This document shows, one piece after another, positions 1 to 13,653 of a DNA stretch of 64,000 nucleotides. The stretch comes from Latrodectus hesperus (lineage: Eukaryota; Arthropoda; Arachnida; Araneae; Theridiidae): positions 76,299,609-76,363,608 of the forward strand of contig CM075853.1 in NCBI GenBank assembly GCA_037975125.1. Reading direction: 5' to 3'. The translations under genes were made by a program, and so were the position numbers. The notes beneath the pieces are model-generated. The model worked only from the letters and a program-made list of their open reading frames with translations, ran no database searches and was not told the origin of the DNA. Each line of letters opens with the position of its first letter. Positions within the stretch are counted from its first letter, which is position 1.

Positions 1-342
1 CTCCTCCTCCACCATGTTTTACTGTTGGCACCTAGTTCTGTTTACGAAATTCTTCCCTAGATTTTCTCCACACCATGATTCTACGGTAAAAAACAAAATA
101 TATTAAATTTACTCTCATCAGCAAATATAACTTTATTCCAATAATCAAAATTTTTATTTATGTTGGATTTTGCGAAAGCCAATCTGAGTTTTCTATTCTT
201 TTCACTTACAAAGAATTTTTTCCTGACTACTCTACCGTGATATCCAGGACATCGAATTACTCTTCTAATAATCTCAGGATTAACAGTTATTCCATATAAT
301 TCTTGTAAATCAGCAGCAACTTTAGGAGCACTCATTCTCGGG

Positions 343-373
<31 letters not shown>

Positions 374-795
374 ATTTGAACGATAATTCGCTTTATTCCA
401 TTGTATAGCTTTGATGGTCGCCCATGTCTTCTTTCATCCAGAATCATATGATTCTTTTTATATCACTTAATGATATTGAAAACTGTTGAATGACTCAAGT
501 TAACTGTTTCTGCAGTTTCTCTAATAGATTTTCCACTTTCAATATGCTAATTAATAACTAATTTTCGAATTTCAGATGAAGTTTCTTTTCGTTTAGCATT
601 CATGACTGAACACGGCTAAAAAATGCAAAAATTCCAAAATAATCTGGAGAGAAATACTGCAGACGATTTTACATATTATTTCCAATTGCTTTTGAGTAAA
701 AATAAAACACCCAAAAAATATTTTTATTGCTTATTTCAGTTGATTTTTGTTGCATATCTAATGGTGTCCCATCACTTGTGTGAGCTACTCTTTGC
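1..795 (-). pseudogene. Tc1-like DDE transposase remnant, running off the left edge
   Basis: Read on the minus strand, a Tc1/mariner-superfamily transposase starts at a Met codon near 603-601. An N-terminal helix-turn-helix-like stretch at about 600-400 contains in-frame stops. The best open part is 335-81, starting MSAPKVAADLQELYG and holding the FADESKF motif, whose Asp is the first catalytic residue of the DDE triad. After a frameshift the frame continues with PTVKHGGG at about 32-8 and leaves the window. A run of 27 T (343-369) lies inside the coding part, where the family has only a few Lys codons. GTGTCCCATCAC at 764-775 may mark its terminal repeat, because the same 12-mer recurs at 4424. 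The element is non-functional and its second half is outside the window. Confidence 0.85.
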
Positions 796-911
796 TCCGT
801 TCTAGGCAATTATATTTTTATTAAATTAATGTTTTAATATTTTGACAAAATGTATGTTTTGTAATAATTGTTACTAAATTTAAGTATAAAACACACCCAT
901 AAAAAATTTTT

Positions 912-963
912 ACATGTATTTTTAATTAATTTTATTACAGTTTCCCTTTGTAAAGCATAAATG
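912..963 (+). repeat. Left copy of a direct repeat flanking the hAT-like element
   Basis: About 50 bp beginning ACATGTATTTTTAATTAA and running through TTTTATTACAGTTTCC closely matches 4375-4426. The two copies lie on either side of the hAT-like insertion. They look like the ends of a Tc1-related or MITE family, because the right copy leads into GTGTCCCATCAC, also found at 764 in the Tc1 remnant. Confidence 0.65.
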
Positions 964-988
964 TGCACCTGTTTTAGGATATATATAT

Positions 989-3900
989 TAGGGATGGGAC
1001 TTTGTTACTTTTCTTGTACTTGGTACGTACTGAGTACAGTTACTTTTAAAGTAACAAGTATTTTACCGATTACTTTGTGTACTTGTTACATTTTTTGTGC
1101 TGCCATCTATCGGATTAAAATATAATGACAATTTATTTCACATTTTATGAATAAATAAAAACTAAATTAGTAATAAATTAATAATAAATTAAAATTTAAT
1201 AATTAAATATGTAACATTTTGTATAATTTCATAAAATTAATTAATATAATTAATATTAATTTAAATCATTATCATTTGTAAATAAGTATCCAGTTAAGAA
1301 TAAATAAAAGCTGATGTAATAATCTAGAAAAATTTTTCTTTTTATAAATGCAATTTTTCTTTTTATAATTTCAATAATAGCAATTTTTGTTTTTCCTGAA
1401 AAACGTTAATTTTTAGTATGAAGCAATTAAATATAAGTTATTCCCTCAACAAACAGTTTTTCAGTGAAAAATTTTGAACTTATATATTTTAATAAATATA
1501 TTTCTTTCAGTATAAAAAATCCTAATCTTTTGTTATTTACATTTTTTTTTTAGAATTTTCATCTGTTCTAAGTAAATTTTCAAATTATTCGATTGTAATT
1601 TTCAAAGTTTAATTAAAATATTAAATTAGTCGTGATAATATAATTTCTATTTTTCAACCAAATCATCAACTTAATTTTTTGTTTTAATTTAGTAAGATTT
1701 TCCAATTATATAAATGAATTTTTATAATTAACTATCAAATAATTTGTAAAGAATCGCAAAGTGGGAGGATTAATCAATTACAAGGAGATTTTTTTAAATT
1801 TGCTTAGAAATATACAATTACTTTTAACAAAAATCAAATTAAATTTCTTATAGTTTTCTATTATTAAACATTGATGAAACAATTATAGAAAAAATTTTTG
1901 ATACCTAATAGATAGTTATTTATTTTATAAATGACGTTTATTTGTTTATATTTTTATGAAATAGATAAACTAGATTTTCTAAAATAAAAATTGCCTTAAC
2001 TCACATATTTTGCTTCAGTTTCCTGAATCTTAATTTATGGATAAATAAAGTAGCTTTGCAATTAAAACTGTATTAATACTTTTTAAGTGAATATCATCAT
2101 CATTCATAAAGTAACTTTTATAGTAACACAGAAATTCCTTAAATATCAAAAAATGTAAAACTGTTTTACCAATAATCTAAATGTTATGTTGTTTTAATGT
2201 AAAATATTAAGTAAAATGTAATGTTTAATACAAAATACAGGAACTAAAATGCATTATTTTATTTACATCAAACTGTAATTTAAAAAATACACATGATGGT
2301 ATAAATAAAGATAAAAAGTAAAAGTTGACTTAATTAAAAAAATTTTTTTCATTTCGAAGTTCATAATTAAAATGAATAAACTACCTTTATTACGTTTCAA
2401 CGATTTTTTAAATTATGTTGTGATAAATTTCGGTTCATTTATTTAAATAGAATTATATAATATTTTGTGCAGAAATTTATGCAAAAAGTAATTTTTTTTT
2501 TACTATTTAAATTGAATTTACCGACATAAATCTGAACTCAAAACTTGGTTTTATAAAAATAAAGGTAATTTTTCTCAATTTAATGTGCTGGCGTACATTT
2601 TAATTTAGATGCTTGATTCCCAGTTATATTATTTTGAGATAAGCTAGAAATACGTATTTTCTGATTAAAACTCTAAACGAAATTTAGTTTTTCTATAAAA
2701 CTACTTAATATAACACATCTTAATTAATTTGCTTAAATGCAGCTCATTATGAATAATGAGTGAATGTTTTTTTATTTTTTAACAGGTACTTACATTCAAG
2801 AGTAAAATTCTATATTTGAAATACAAAAAGTTCTAGAAAATTCTCAGAATTCAGTGTTATTAATTATTTTCAAATATCTTTTCCTGTTTCCGAAAATCAT
2901 CCCCCAATCATACCATTTTAAATTTTAAATACGAATTGAAAATATGCATTTTTATTTACGTGAACAATTTCCCCTAATTTTGTTTTCTCATTTTCAGAAC
3001 AGCAATTTATGTGATTATATAACTACCTAATTTTTAATGGTAAAAATATTTTTGAAGAGAAAAAAATTTTTAAAGTAAAAGATATTTAATTAATTTTAGA
3101 AACATTTTTTTAAAAATTATCTTTAAAACTAAAATATAGTAAAAAAATTCCATTCACTTTTTGTTCAAACCAATAGAGTAATTTTGGAAACAATAATCAG
3201 ATTTAAAAAATTTAATTAAAATTAATTAAAAGTTAAAAAAATAATAAGAATAATAAGTCAATTAATATGGAATAATATATAACAAGAATATCAGGCTTTT
3301 TTCTTATATTAAAAAGTGACATATTTAAAACCAGAAGTATAACCATTAAATAAATGTGCTACGATTATTTATTTTCCCAACTCATTTATTTTATTAACAA
3401 AAACGAAACAAATGAACTTGCTTTTTTTCTTCATTTCGCAATAAAAATTCATTATGTACCCTCTCCAGCCAACACCCTCTCCTAAAATACATGCATCTCT
3501 AGGGGGTGTTGCTTCAGCCCAAAGTGATTTTCTAATTCCCAAGAATCAATCTTCTATTTTCCAGTTAAACCAGCATCTCATTTCTCTTCTCCTACCCACC
3601 CTTATATCCCAAATCCTGACACAATCTGCTAATTCGTCCGTCTGTATCGATATATCGAGGACATTGTTACTTGTACTCGCTCTGTCATTGGCTCTTCTGT
3701 ACTTGTTACATTCAATCAAGTACACTTATTACTTTGTAACAACCACGTACTCACGTACTTGCTTGTTACTTTGTAACAACCACGTACTCTCGTACTTGCT
3801 TGTTACTTTGTAACAACCACGTACTCACGTACTCGCTGATTACTTTGTAACAAGTACGTACTCACGTACTTGCTGATTACATTGTAACAGACACGTACTC

Positions 3901-4075
3901 GCTCTGTCTTAGAAACTGGTCAAGTACATTGTACCTGCAACTGTCTGAGGATACTCGAACTCGCGCTGGCTTTGTTACTGGAAGTACTGAGTATTTGGAA
4001 GAAAAAGTACTGATTACAGGTTGTTACATTCAAATACTGATTACAAAATACTTGTTACAGGTATTTCTTCCCATC

Positions 4076-4079
<4 letters not shown>
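989..4079. mobile_element. Non-autonomous hAT-like DNA transposon, about 3.1 kb
   Basis: The left end reads TAGGGATGGGAC and the right end is its near inverted copy (TTCCCATCCCTT, 4068-4079). Both are flanked by ATATATAT, an 8-bp duplication as expected for hAT, although in low-complexity TA sequence where the match carries little weight. Both subterminal regions are rich in GTAC and GTTAC/GTAAC words, for example 1018-1100 and 3700-4060, while the middle is plain AT-rich DNA with no transposase remnant. This is the layout of a non-autonomous element that keeps transposase-binding repeats at its ends. Superfamily assignment rests on terminal sequence and duplication length only. Confidence 0.6.
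3729..3888. repeat. Exact 37-bp tandem array with GTTAC-TTT-GTAAC palindromes
   Basis: The word TTACTTTGTAAC (last copy TTACATTGTAAC) begins at 3729, 3766, 3803, 3840 and 3877, a spacing of exactly 37 bp each time. Each unit also carries CGTACTC-type words such as CACGTACTCACGTACT. GTTAC and GTAAC form a 5-bp inverted repeat around a 3-base spacer. The array lies about 200 bp inside the right end of the hAT-like element. Confidence 0.9.

Positions 4080-4162
<83 letters not shown>
4080..4162. repeat. (TA)n microsatellite followed by (CA)n
   Basis: About 35 TA units are followed by a short CA run. It sits directly at the right border of the hAT-like element. Open frames here that read as Tyr-Ile repeats are artefacts of this microsatellite. 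Confidence 0.97.
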
Positions 4163-4374
4163 TTCTAAAACAGATAAATAAGTTTAAACTTCCAAAATCA
4201 AAAGCTCATTTATATTTAAGTAGATAAGTCTGTTAAAAAAACAACCGTTCATGAATATAGGCATGTATAAATGAATAATGAATATAACTGCTGTATAGCT
4301 GTCCTGAAATAATAAAAATACCACCACAATCTCTCTAGACTTAAATCCCTAGAATATATGTCAAGAAGATTTGT

Positions 4375-4455
4375 ACATGTATTTTTAATTTATTTTATTA
4401 CAGTTTCCTCTTATGAAGCACAAGTGTCCCATCACATTTGTGAGACACTGTATAT
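4375..4455 (+). repeat. Right copy of the direct repeat, with Tc1-type terminus
   Basis: This matches 912-963 over about 50 bp and then continues as GTGTCCCATCACATTTGTGA and GACACTG. The end can pair with itself (GTGTCcCA...TGtGAGACAC). It is probably the terminus of a Tc1-like or derived element, since 764-785 has the same GTGTCCCATCAC followed by TTGTGTGAG. Confidence 0.6.
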
Positions 4456-7400
4456 ATAATTTTAAAGATAATGATTTTAGAAATATCAAATGTTACACAA
4501 CAGGTTTAGCGAGAGGAATCAAAATATTGAGGATGAAAAAGGGAGATGAAGTTATTCATGTTAACTGAAACTCCGATGTACTCATATTATTGTATGTCGA
4601 TATAAATTTAGGGTTTGACTACAATTTTTGTAAATTGTAAAGCAAAATTGTTTTTTTCTTTTGAAATTATTCTCGCATGTGCGCGTACGCAGGTACGTAA
4701 TTCCAACGTACAGTTAACGCCTGTGACGATTGATGGAGAAAAGGCAGCAGGTTGTACGTAAGGATTTGATTTGGATACTTCAGCATAAAGGAAACACAAA
4801 TAAAGGAAACACAAATATGTAAAATTAAACAACTGTCATTTATAGATTATTAAACCGAGAACTACTTTGAAATGAAATTTTATCATCAATCGCAGAGAGA
4901 TCTTGCTCAATAAAAACAGGTTGAAGTTCAAATGCAGAAATGATAAGCAGCAATTTAGGAAAGGATTTAAGTCGATTGCTCTGTGCAAACTCGTTAGGTG
5001 TTATTTCAAAATCAAATGTTACATAATTGTGCTGTTTAATATGGAACAGTTAAGTGTCTTAGATATTATTTTTTTTATTAAATTGTTGCTTTTTCTTTTT
5101 TGAATTAATTGAACAGTTCTAGTTAAACGTATTTACATATGGGATATTCTGTTTTACAATTCGCAGAATAATAAAGCGCATGAATAAATTCAATACTTGT
5201 TTTACGTTTTAAATTTTAATAGAGCAAAATGAAAATTGTCAATTTTGAAATCCTCATTGGTAAAGCATTAATAAGAAATGTGGATTATTTTAATTTCATA
5301 AAAAAAATCTTTGATTCTGTTATTGAAAGTATTATTTACTTATACAAACTATAAATAAATTTGATTTCCTTTGTTAATCATTAATGTAAATGTCACAAAC
5401 TTAATCTTATACATTATCTTGTAAAACATGTTTGTGAGCAATGTTTTTTGCAATTTAGTTTTTTTTAATAAATACTTTGCTGAAACATATTTACTAAGAC
5501 ATTTGTTAAAACTTAATGCTTAATTTGTTAAAATAAAATACTTTGTTAAAACACTGAACACTGCTTTCTTATAAACATTGGAATATATATGCATAAAGAG
5601 AAAAATTATGAAGATGGATAAACCAGAAGTGGAAGTCATGTCTGGAATTAAATATAATCAAATAATTTATTCAGCTCAGTTTTTGCTAAGTTAACATTAA
5701 TTATATTTGTGACTTTTTGAATTTCAAATTATTTGTATTTCAAACTTGTCATTTTAATTTTTAATATCTTTCCTTAATTGTGCTTATTGGAAAGTGTTAT
5801 TCTTTTTCTATCTTTGTTGCAGTTATTATCACAAAGCTCATATTATTTAAGAATTCTTCTGATTTTACATTAAGAGTAAGCTGTCATGAATGAAAGGAAT
5901 TCTTTTTTTCAGTATTCATTCATTCACATGAATTTCAATCAGACAAGTAAAAGGAAAAAACTAAAGATTAAAGAAGTATTTAAATTTTGTATAGAAACTT
6001 GTATGCTGCAAACAATTTAATATTTTCAATCTAAGAAGAGATCTGATTTCTATGTTAGCAAATTAAAATTATTTTATTAGCAAATTGAAACTAAAATTAA
6101 TTCACTAGTCATTCATTTATTTCATTAAATATGTAGAGAGAGAGCATATTTTTAATCAGTTTATTCCAATGAGAATTTAATAATTTGAAAAAGGAACTTC
6201 ACTGAGATTAGACACATTGGAATGATAAATCTGCATATATATCATTTTGATTTTTTAATGTAATACCTTCTATTATGTGTTTGATTTATTAATTCACAAA
6301 TTAAAAATGGTAAATATACATAGTTATAATTAAATGAACTAAGTAAATTATAAAAATGAAACTTAAAAAAAAAAATGATTTTTTTTTTTGCTTTTAATTT
6401 TTACAATATATTTTAATAGCATAAATGATTGCAAGCTATTATCTGAATTAATCTTTGTTGTATTTATTTGTATACCACCGACCAGATCTACAGCCAGTTT
6501 TATATTGTGTTTGAACACCTTTATATCTTTCCTTCTTTTCATTGAAACTTTTCAGTTTCAGAAAACTTTTCACTGATAATAAGTCATACTATTGTGCTGC
6601 AAGGGAGAAAATCCAAGAAACTCCCTAGCAACCCATCATCATTCAGAAGTGTAACAGAAAGCTCCTGTCATGCAACAATGACTAGTATCAAACTGGACTA
6701 TTTCATTCCAAAGAGTGTGGTCCTTAGAGTAGAATAAGGAGATCTCCGTTGAAGTTATAAAAATTGTTTATAGTTCCACTGATGGCTTATATAGTTATGC
6801 ATTGTACAAAATTAATAGATTAACTCCTGTTTAAGTAGGCTCCTGCTTTATTTTAAATTTTTTTTAATTATGAATTAGCAATTGAATTTTTATATAATCC
6901 ATGACATTTTTTATGTTTTAATTTTATAATGATTTTTTTGGTTGATGAATGATGCAAATTAAACTTAATTTAAATTTTAGTAATTATCAGTAATGAAATT
7001 TCATTGGAACTTATTTAATATTTCCTTAGGGCTATTGAATCAGCTTAAATTCCACTGGCATATCTAGCAATTTTTGATCACAGCATTAGTTTTATTTAAG
7101 CTAGCAATAATTTTATGTGCTATAATTAATAGAAAAGTAAACTATAATTATAAAAATGAAGAATACTTTGTATTGTTTTACAGAAGAATTCAAGTTAAAA
7201 TTAATAGTGTTAAAGAATAGATTTAGCAGTTTTAAAAATATTCAAAATAAACATATAATTTTTAAAAACAAAATTTTTTTCAATTTCTTCTTGATATAAG
7301 TGTGGAGTATTCTTCATATACATTTGTTAGCTTTGATCATTTTATTTTCCAAAGCAGTCAATAGTATACAGAACAATGATACCTCTGGGAGTGGCAGGCC

Positions 7401-8247
7401 AAGTCTGGAGATTTTCTGATTTGTCCTTTACTCAGTCATTTTTCTTATAATGTTTTGCTTATAAGCAGAAAGTAGTTGGATGAAAAATTATCAGTTCAAA
7501 AACACATTGGACATTAAAAATATAATGAACTTTTTGGACCCATTGTATTCTCTCCATTTATCCCAATCTTAAAAATATTCTTGCCTACAAAAAGTAATGA
7601 ATAAACGAAAGTACTGTTATAGGAATAGGAGAATTTATAAAATATCAAGATATTTAAAAATTGAAAAATTATGAAATTCTAATAAAATATATTTTATATT
7701 TCATCGGTTTATACAGATTGCCTTGTTTATAAGTAATTGATTATTTGTAGATGGATCATTTGTAGATATAAGCAATATATATTTGTAGATGGAATATTGA
7801 AAAGTCAAAATAATTGATTAAAATAATGAATAATTTTTATCAATTATTTTGACTTATTTCAATATTTTAGTAATTTAAAATTGTATTAATTAAATATTAG
7901 GAGTAAAATATATATTTTTTCATTATAAAAATATATGTTAATGCAACTTAATTACAATGGATATATTAAGAATGACTTTATTGCATATAAATTGCATTTT
8001 CATAATGACATGCCACCTAATAAAAATGTTTTGTGAAAATGTCTAACTAAACATATGACAGAAACATCTTTACCATAATTTTTTTCTCTTAACTAGATTT
8101 TGCATTTTATTAGATATGTTTTATGATTATCATGTAGTTATTTTATTACCATTATATTTAATTTTAGAACCTGTTTCATCAAAATTAAAATTTAACACTT
8201 CAACATAAAATTTGAATTCAAAAATAATAGTGTTTGAAATTTATAGA
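4456..8247. other. AT-rich stretch with no recognised gene
   Basis: No exon, RNA gene or transposon could be supported here. It lies upstream of the aldo-keto reductase and may contain its promoter and a 5' non-coding exon, but no such site could be placed. A slightly GC-richer patch at 6600-6760 and another at 7375-7440 look like old repeat debris without a recognisable protein. Confidence 0.5.
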
Positions 8248-8313
8248 AAAAAGTACTATAAAAGTTTGCCAACCTTTTTAAATGGATTTCATGATGAGTC
8301 ACTTGCTTCAAAA

Positions 8314-11300
8314 ATGGTGTATTCTACCCTGGGTAAAACTAAGTTGGATGTGTCTTTGCTTGGATTTGGTAATTAAAAATTATTTTCATTTAATAGAAAA
8401 TAAAATATATTAATTTTAAAATTTTAACCACTTTTTTGTGAAATTTTGTTCATAGCTTTTAAGAAAATTTACAAATATATTAAAAGAAAATGTGTGATTA
8501 GAAAAAGGATTATATATATGATGTTGCATTTTTGACATAGTATATAAACTTTTATTCCTACTAAGTATGTATAGATATCATTTCAGATCTAACTAGTCAA
8601 AGTTTGCCAAATCATCTAATTTAGAATAGCTAAACTGACTTAGGAATATTTCTTAAATTTCTTATACCTTAATTTTAGGAAAAGTATTTCTTATAATTTT
8701 GTTCTGTGTTAATCCAAATTTATTGAATCAGTTTAAAAATTGTAAAAAGCATTATCTAAATGTGAGAAAAGAAAGGAAATATTCTGCATAATTAATATAA
8801 TATGTATATAATTTAGTAAAAAACTGACTAAACTTGCCTAATTGACTGTAAAAACAAAAAAATGAAATTGCTTTAGTGAAGATTTTTTTAAATACATTAT
8901 TTTTTTTAAAATAAATCAATACAATTTTCATCCTCACCAATGAGAATTTTATGATCACAAGATTAATTGCAAATTTAACCGTTTACCTTGTGGCTTTAGC
9001 ATATTTTTATATTTTGCACTTTTTATACTTAATTCTGTATCACTTGTACTCAATAAGACTAAATGTTTAATTTGTTAACTATTTCTAAAATATGTTTTTA
9101 TAAAATTTTAATGCATAAATATATATCTTTCATAAAATTAATGAATATTAAATTGAAGTTTGTTTGCTCTGTGTGCGCATAATTTGTAAATATATAAAAA
9201 CATATCTTAATAAATAATTTATAGAAATGAACCACATTCACATAATTTGAATTTTGAAATATATTTTGCAAATATAAGTCTTAATGAAGAAATATTTTTA
9301 AATGAATTTCTAGGAGGATCAGAGCTTAAAGATGTATATGAATCAACAAATGAAGCTGAAGGTATAGAAACTGTTATTCAGGCAATTAAAAGTGGAATCA
9401 ATTACATTGATACTGCACCATATTATGGTCAAGGGAAGGCTGAAATAGTTCTTGGAAAAGTAAATATTCCTATTTATGTCTATTAAAAACCAAACTATAT
9501 GTGAAATAATTTTACTTTTAAATTTACATGTTATATTTCTTACTTATAACAATAGCAAAAACTGCAAAATTATTTTATTTTTGCAAGATTTTATTTATTT
9601 GCTTTTAAAAATAATAAAAAAACTGTCTTTGAAATTCGTGTGAAAAATTAGTGAAGATGAATAAATTTATTGCAGTTAATACAGCAGCTAAATTATCTTT
9701 AAAAGAAAAGCAATATTTTTTTATCCAAAATATTTCTTCAAGTATGAAACTGTTTATTTTTTAGTTTGAAAGAAAATATTTAACAGGATTCTAAAAATCA
9801 TATGATTGCTTTTTTTATTATGTTAAGGTGAAATAATACACATGTGAAATAATTCTTTATGAAAAATTATGTTCTTCAATTTGACATTTTGATATTTTCT
9901 AATCAAAAGAAATATATTATGTACTTATAAATAATATTAAGCTTTCACATTTAGGATGGTGAAAATTTTATCCAGTATAGTTCAATATGTAAAAAATGTT
10001 ATGTTTACAACAGAAACTTCACATTTTTTTTAACATTACAAAGAACATAATTGTTATATTTAGATTAATATTTTGGAAACTGTCTTCCCATAATAATCCT
10101 CAATTGCTGTTATAAGATAATCATTTTCCTTAGGACGTTAAATTGAGTTTATTTATCAAGGAGAACATATTAGCTTTTCTCTCAAGAAAAGTGAAATACA
10201 GAAAATTCATTGCAAAACAACTATAAAATTCTTTATTTAACATCAGCAGGAAAAATATTTTAACTGTTTGTTTATTATTTTTTCATTTTGGATTATTTTA
10301 AATAATACCAGCAACTCAAACCTGCACGTTTTCTAGAGCTTTCAAAAGTTAAATACATGGCTCCAGTAGAATTTTTATACTTTGCTCTTTGTATAGGGAG
10401 AATTGTGATTTAGAAAAATAACCAAGTTTAGTGTTTTCTTGACTTTATTCAACATGCTGTTTTGCACTACTAAATAGTCTTGTGTATAGATCATCTAAAA
10501 ATAAATCAAATGAGTTATTGTGTGAACATTTGAAAATTCCTTTAAGAAGTCATTAAACATTGAATTGAGATTCTTTACATCCTCATGCTAGTGCCTTTCT
10601 TGTTGCTAGAGTTTAGAGCCAAATACATATGCAGCAATAGGATTACTTTAACAATCCCATTATTTTTTTTAAAAAAACAAAATTTTTTAACTGCTAATAC
10701 TGCTATATAAAAATTGATAATGTTAATAATTATTGTTTTTATAAAAAAAATACACTTTGTGGTTATTAAATAGGAAGGAGGAATCTAATGGTATAAATTT
10801 ACTTGTACTATCATCTGTTATGCATGGATGGCAATTTTAAAGGAGGGAAAATAATCCTACATTTTTTTTTAAGTGAGAAGAATTTTGATGCAGAATGTTA
10901 CATTATTTAAATCAATTACATTGTAACATAAGTAACTTAACAAATGCTCAAACTATTTATTACATTTTAAATTAATTAAAAATTTTAATCAAAACTTTCA
11001 AAACAATGTATAATTTTCATTTTAAATTAGCCAAAAACCAATTCCTGCTATAAATTTCCTTTTATTCTCTTCAGCCATCTTCAATTCAGCTCTTGACAAA
11101 AATTTAATGGACAAACAAAATACGAATTTTCTTTTTATAAATTGTATAAAATTCTTCACATAGACATAAAATATTTAATTGCACACTAACAATGTTATCA
11201 TTTAATATTTTTATTACTATATGAATATCACATTTTTATTTTCAATTAATATTAAATATAAAATTACTTAACAAATATTTCCTTTTAAAGAACATTTGTG

Positions 11301-13576
11301 CAGAACTATTATAAGAAAAGGAATGGTATTTGATGTACAATATTAAATAAATTGTTTTTGCAAATTTATAATATAAAAAATTGCATTTGTATATTGTCTT
11401 TGTATTTATAATTTACATATTTTGAAGCTCTTGTATCTAATTATATTAATTCTTAGGAAATGGATTTGTAATTAATATTAATTTACTATAAAGGTAATTG
11501 GTTAATTAAAATTTATACATTGATTTCCAATGTATATCATAATCTATTAACTTAAAACCCATAAACTTAAAAACTATTTTTTTAAAAAGATTCTTGCTCT
11601 TACAGAGGATAAATAAATTTGCAATTTTACCATTTATTCCATTGTGTATTTCACTGAAGAGAACTTTTAAATTAAGTTCAGAAATAAATTTTGAAAATAA
11701 ATTTTTTTAAAATTTGTATATGCTGTAAGTTTAAAAAATTACAATAAATATTTAAAATTAATTTTATTTTAAAATTTTGATTAGAAAGGAAAAGAATCTG
11801 TAAGTATATCTAAAAATTCTTCATTTCATTATAATTATATAAAAATAATATAATATTCATTTCAAATTATAATTTGTAATAACTGATTTAGAAAAAATGA
11901 GTAAAGAAAAAATATTTTGATGACAGACCAATATTGTCTTATATATATCCCACAGTTTTCAAATTTATTATCTGATTTAGACATTTATATGCTCAGTTTT
12001 TTCCTGTTGCTTTAATGTTTTTATATATGTTTATATATAAGAAGTTTTGAAAGAAGTCTGATAAATTTGTGTATTTATAAAGAATTTTAAAATCTTCAGA
12101 TAGAATACACAGAATTGTTTCATTAAAAAATTAATATTCAAATGTAAAAATGGTAACACAATAGTATATTTTAATTTTAAATTGTAATGATAAATCAAGT
12201 TAATGTATATGCAAATTTATATGTAATGTCAGCAATTTACTTAAATTTTTTAAGTAAATTTGCAAATGCAAAAATTACAGTTGCAACCATAGTAAAATGA
12301 TTAACACATTCTTGTACAAAATATAAATAACTATAAATAGATTTAAAAAAGTGCATGTTGAAAACTTATAACTTTTTGACTATCTTTATAATAGTTAAGC
12401 ATTTGTGATATGTCATGTAAAAACAAGTAAATTCATAAATTTCATATGATTTGTTGATTAGCACTTATATCCTATATTTTTTTGTATTCTTTTATTTATA
12501 AAATTTGAAAATAATTATCGGATATCTGGTTTTAGAGTCTTAAAACAGGATTATTTTTTATAAAAGTAAAATGAAACAGGTAATTTAAAAGCAACTGAAA
12601 GAAATTAACATTTCTGAACCTAGAATGAAAATACAATTATTTATTTTAAATTAAAAGAATAAATAGCACATTCTTCCAAATTATAAAGCAAATAATATAT
12701 TTTATGTAAAAAAAAAATGAACAAAACTGTTAAATATAAGATGAGTCTTTTTTTTTCACAAGTAGGATTAATTTATAATAATATTTTACATTTTTTGTAT
12801 ATAGTTAATTTTATTCTTAAATTCTAGGCTTTAAAACATATTCCAAGAAGTACATATTATTTGGCAACTAAAGTTGGAAGATATGGTATTGAACTTCATG
12901 ATAGGTTTGATTTCTCTGCTGCACGCACTTTAAAAAGTGTTGAAGAAAGTTTTTCTAGATTAGGAGTTGACCATATTGATCTCTTGCAAGTATATAATTT
13001 CAACAATTTATTTAATATGTATAAATTGTGCTGCATTTGAAATATTTTTCTCATATATATTTTTAACTGCTTCAAAATAATTATCAAGTAACATTCATTT
13101 GAATATTTTTCAGGTACATGATGTTGAATTTGCTCAAGATGTAAATATTATAATAAATAAAACTCTACCTGTTTTACAAACTTTAAAAGATTCTGGGAAA
13201 ATAAGTTACATTGGTATCACAGGATATTCCTTACCTCGTCTAAAGTAAGTTATGATTTACTATTATATTTATAGAAAATATTGCTTTTGTTACAAATGAA
13301 ATTTTCAAACAAAAACAATGTAAAATATTTTTTCTGCTTAAATGATGTATTATATAGAATTCAGTTTTTCTATTTCTTAAATCTGTATTATTAAAGATAT
13401 AATTTTATAATAGAAAAATACAAGAAAATAATGAAAATGTATTATTTTGATTCAGTAAGAAAATTTTTATTTCTAGCTAAAATTAGTTTTTTTTTTTTTT
13501 TTTTTTTCCTTAAAAATTTCTCTTAAATATACTTTTGATAGACATATAGCTATAAAATTATTGCATTGATATTATA

Positions 13577-13653
<77 letters not shown>

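Noticed and set aside
3454..3813. A 119-codon open frame in the hAT-like element
   Set aside because: It overlaps the 37-bp repeat array and shows no transposase motif.
3729..3888. CRISPR-like array with regular spacing
   Set aside because: The units are contiguous tandem repeats without variable spacers and lie inside a transposon in a eukaryotic genome.
3929..4227. Two overlapping open frames with long Tyr-Ile repeats
   Set aside because: They are translations of the (TA)n microsatellite at 4080-4150.
9247..9486. A stand-alone 79-codon gene
   Set aside because: Only 9314-9459 is coding, as exon 2 of the aldo-keto reductase; the rest is intron read-through on both sides.
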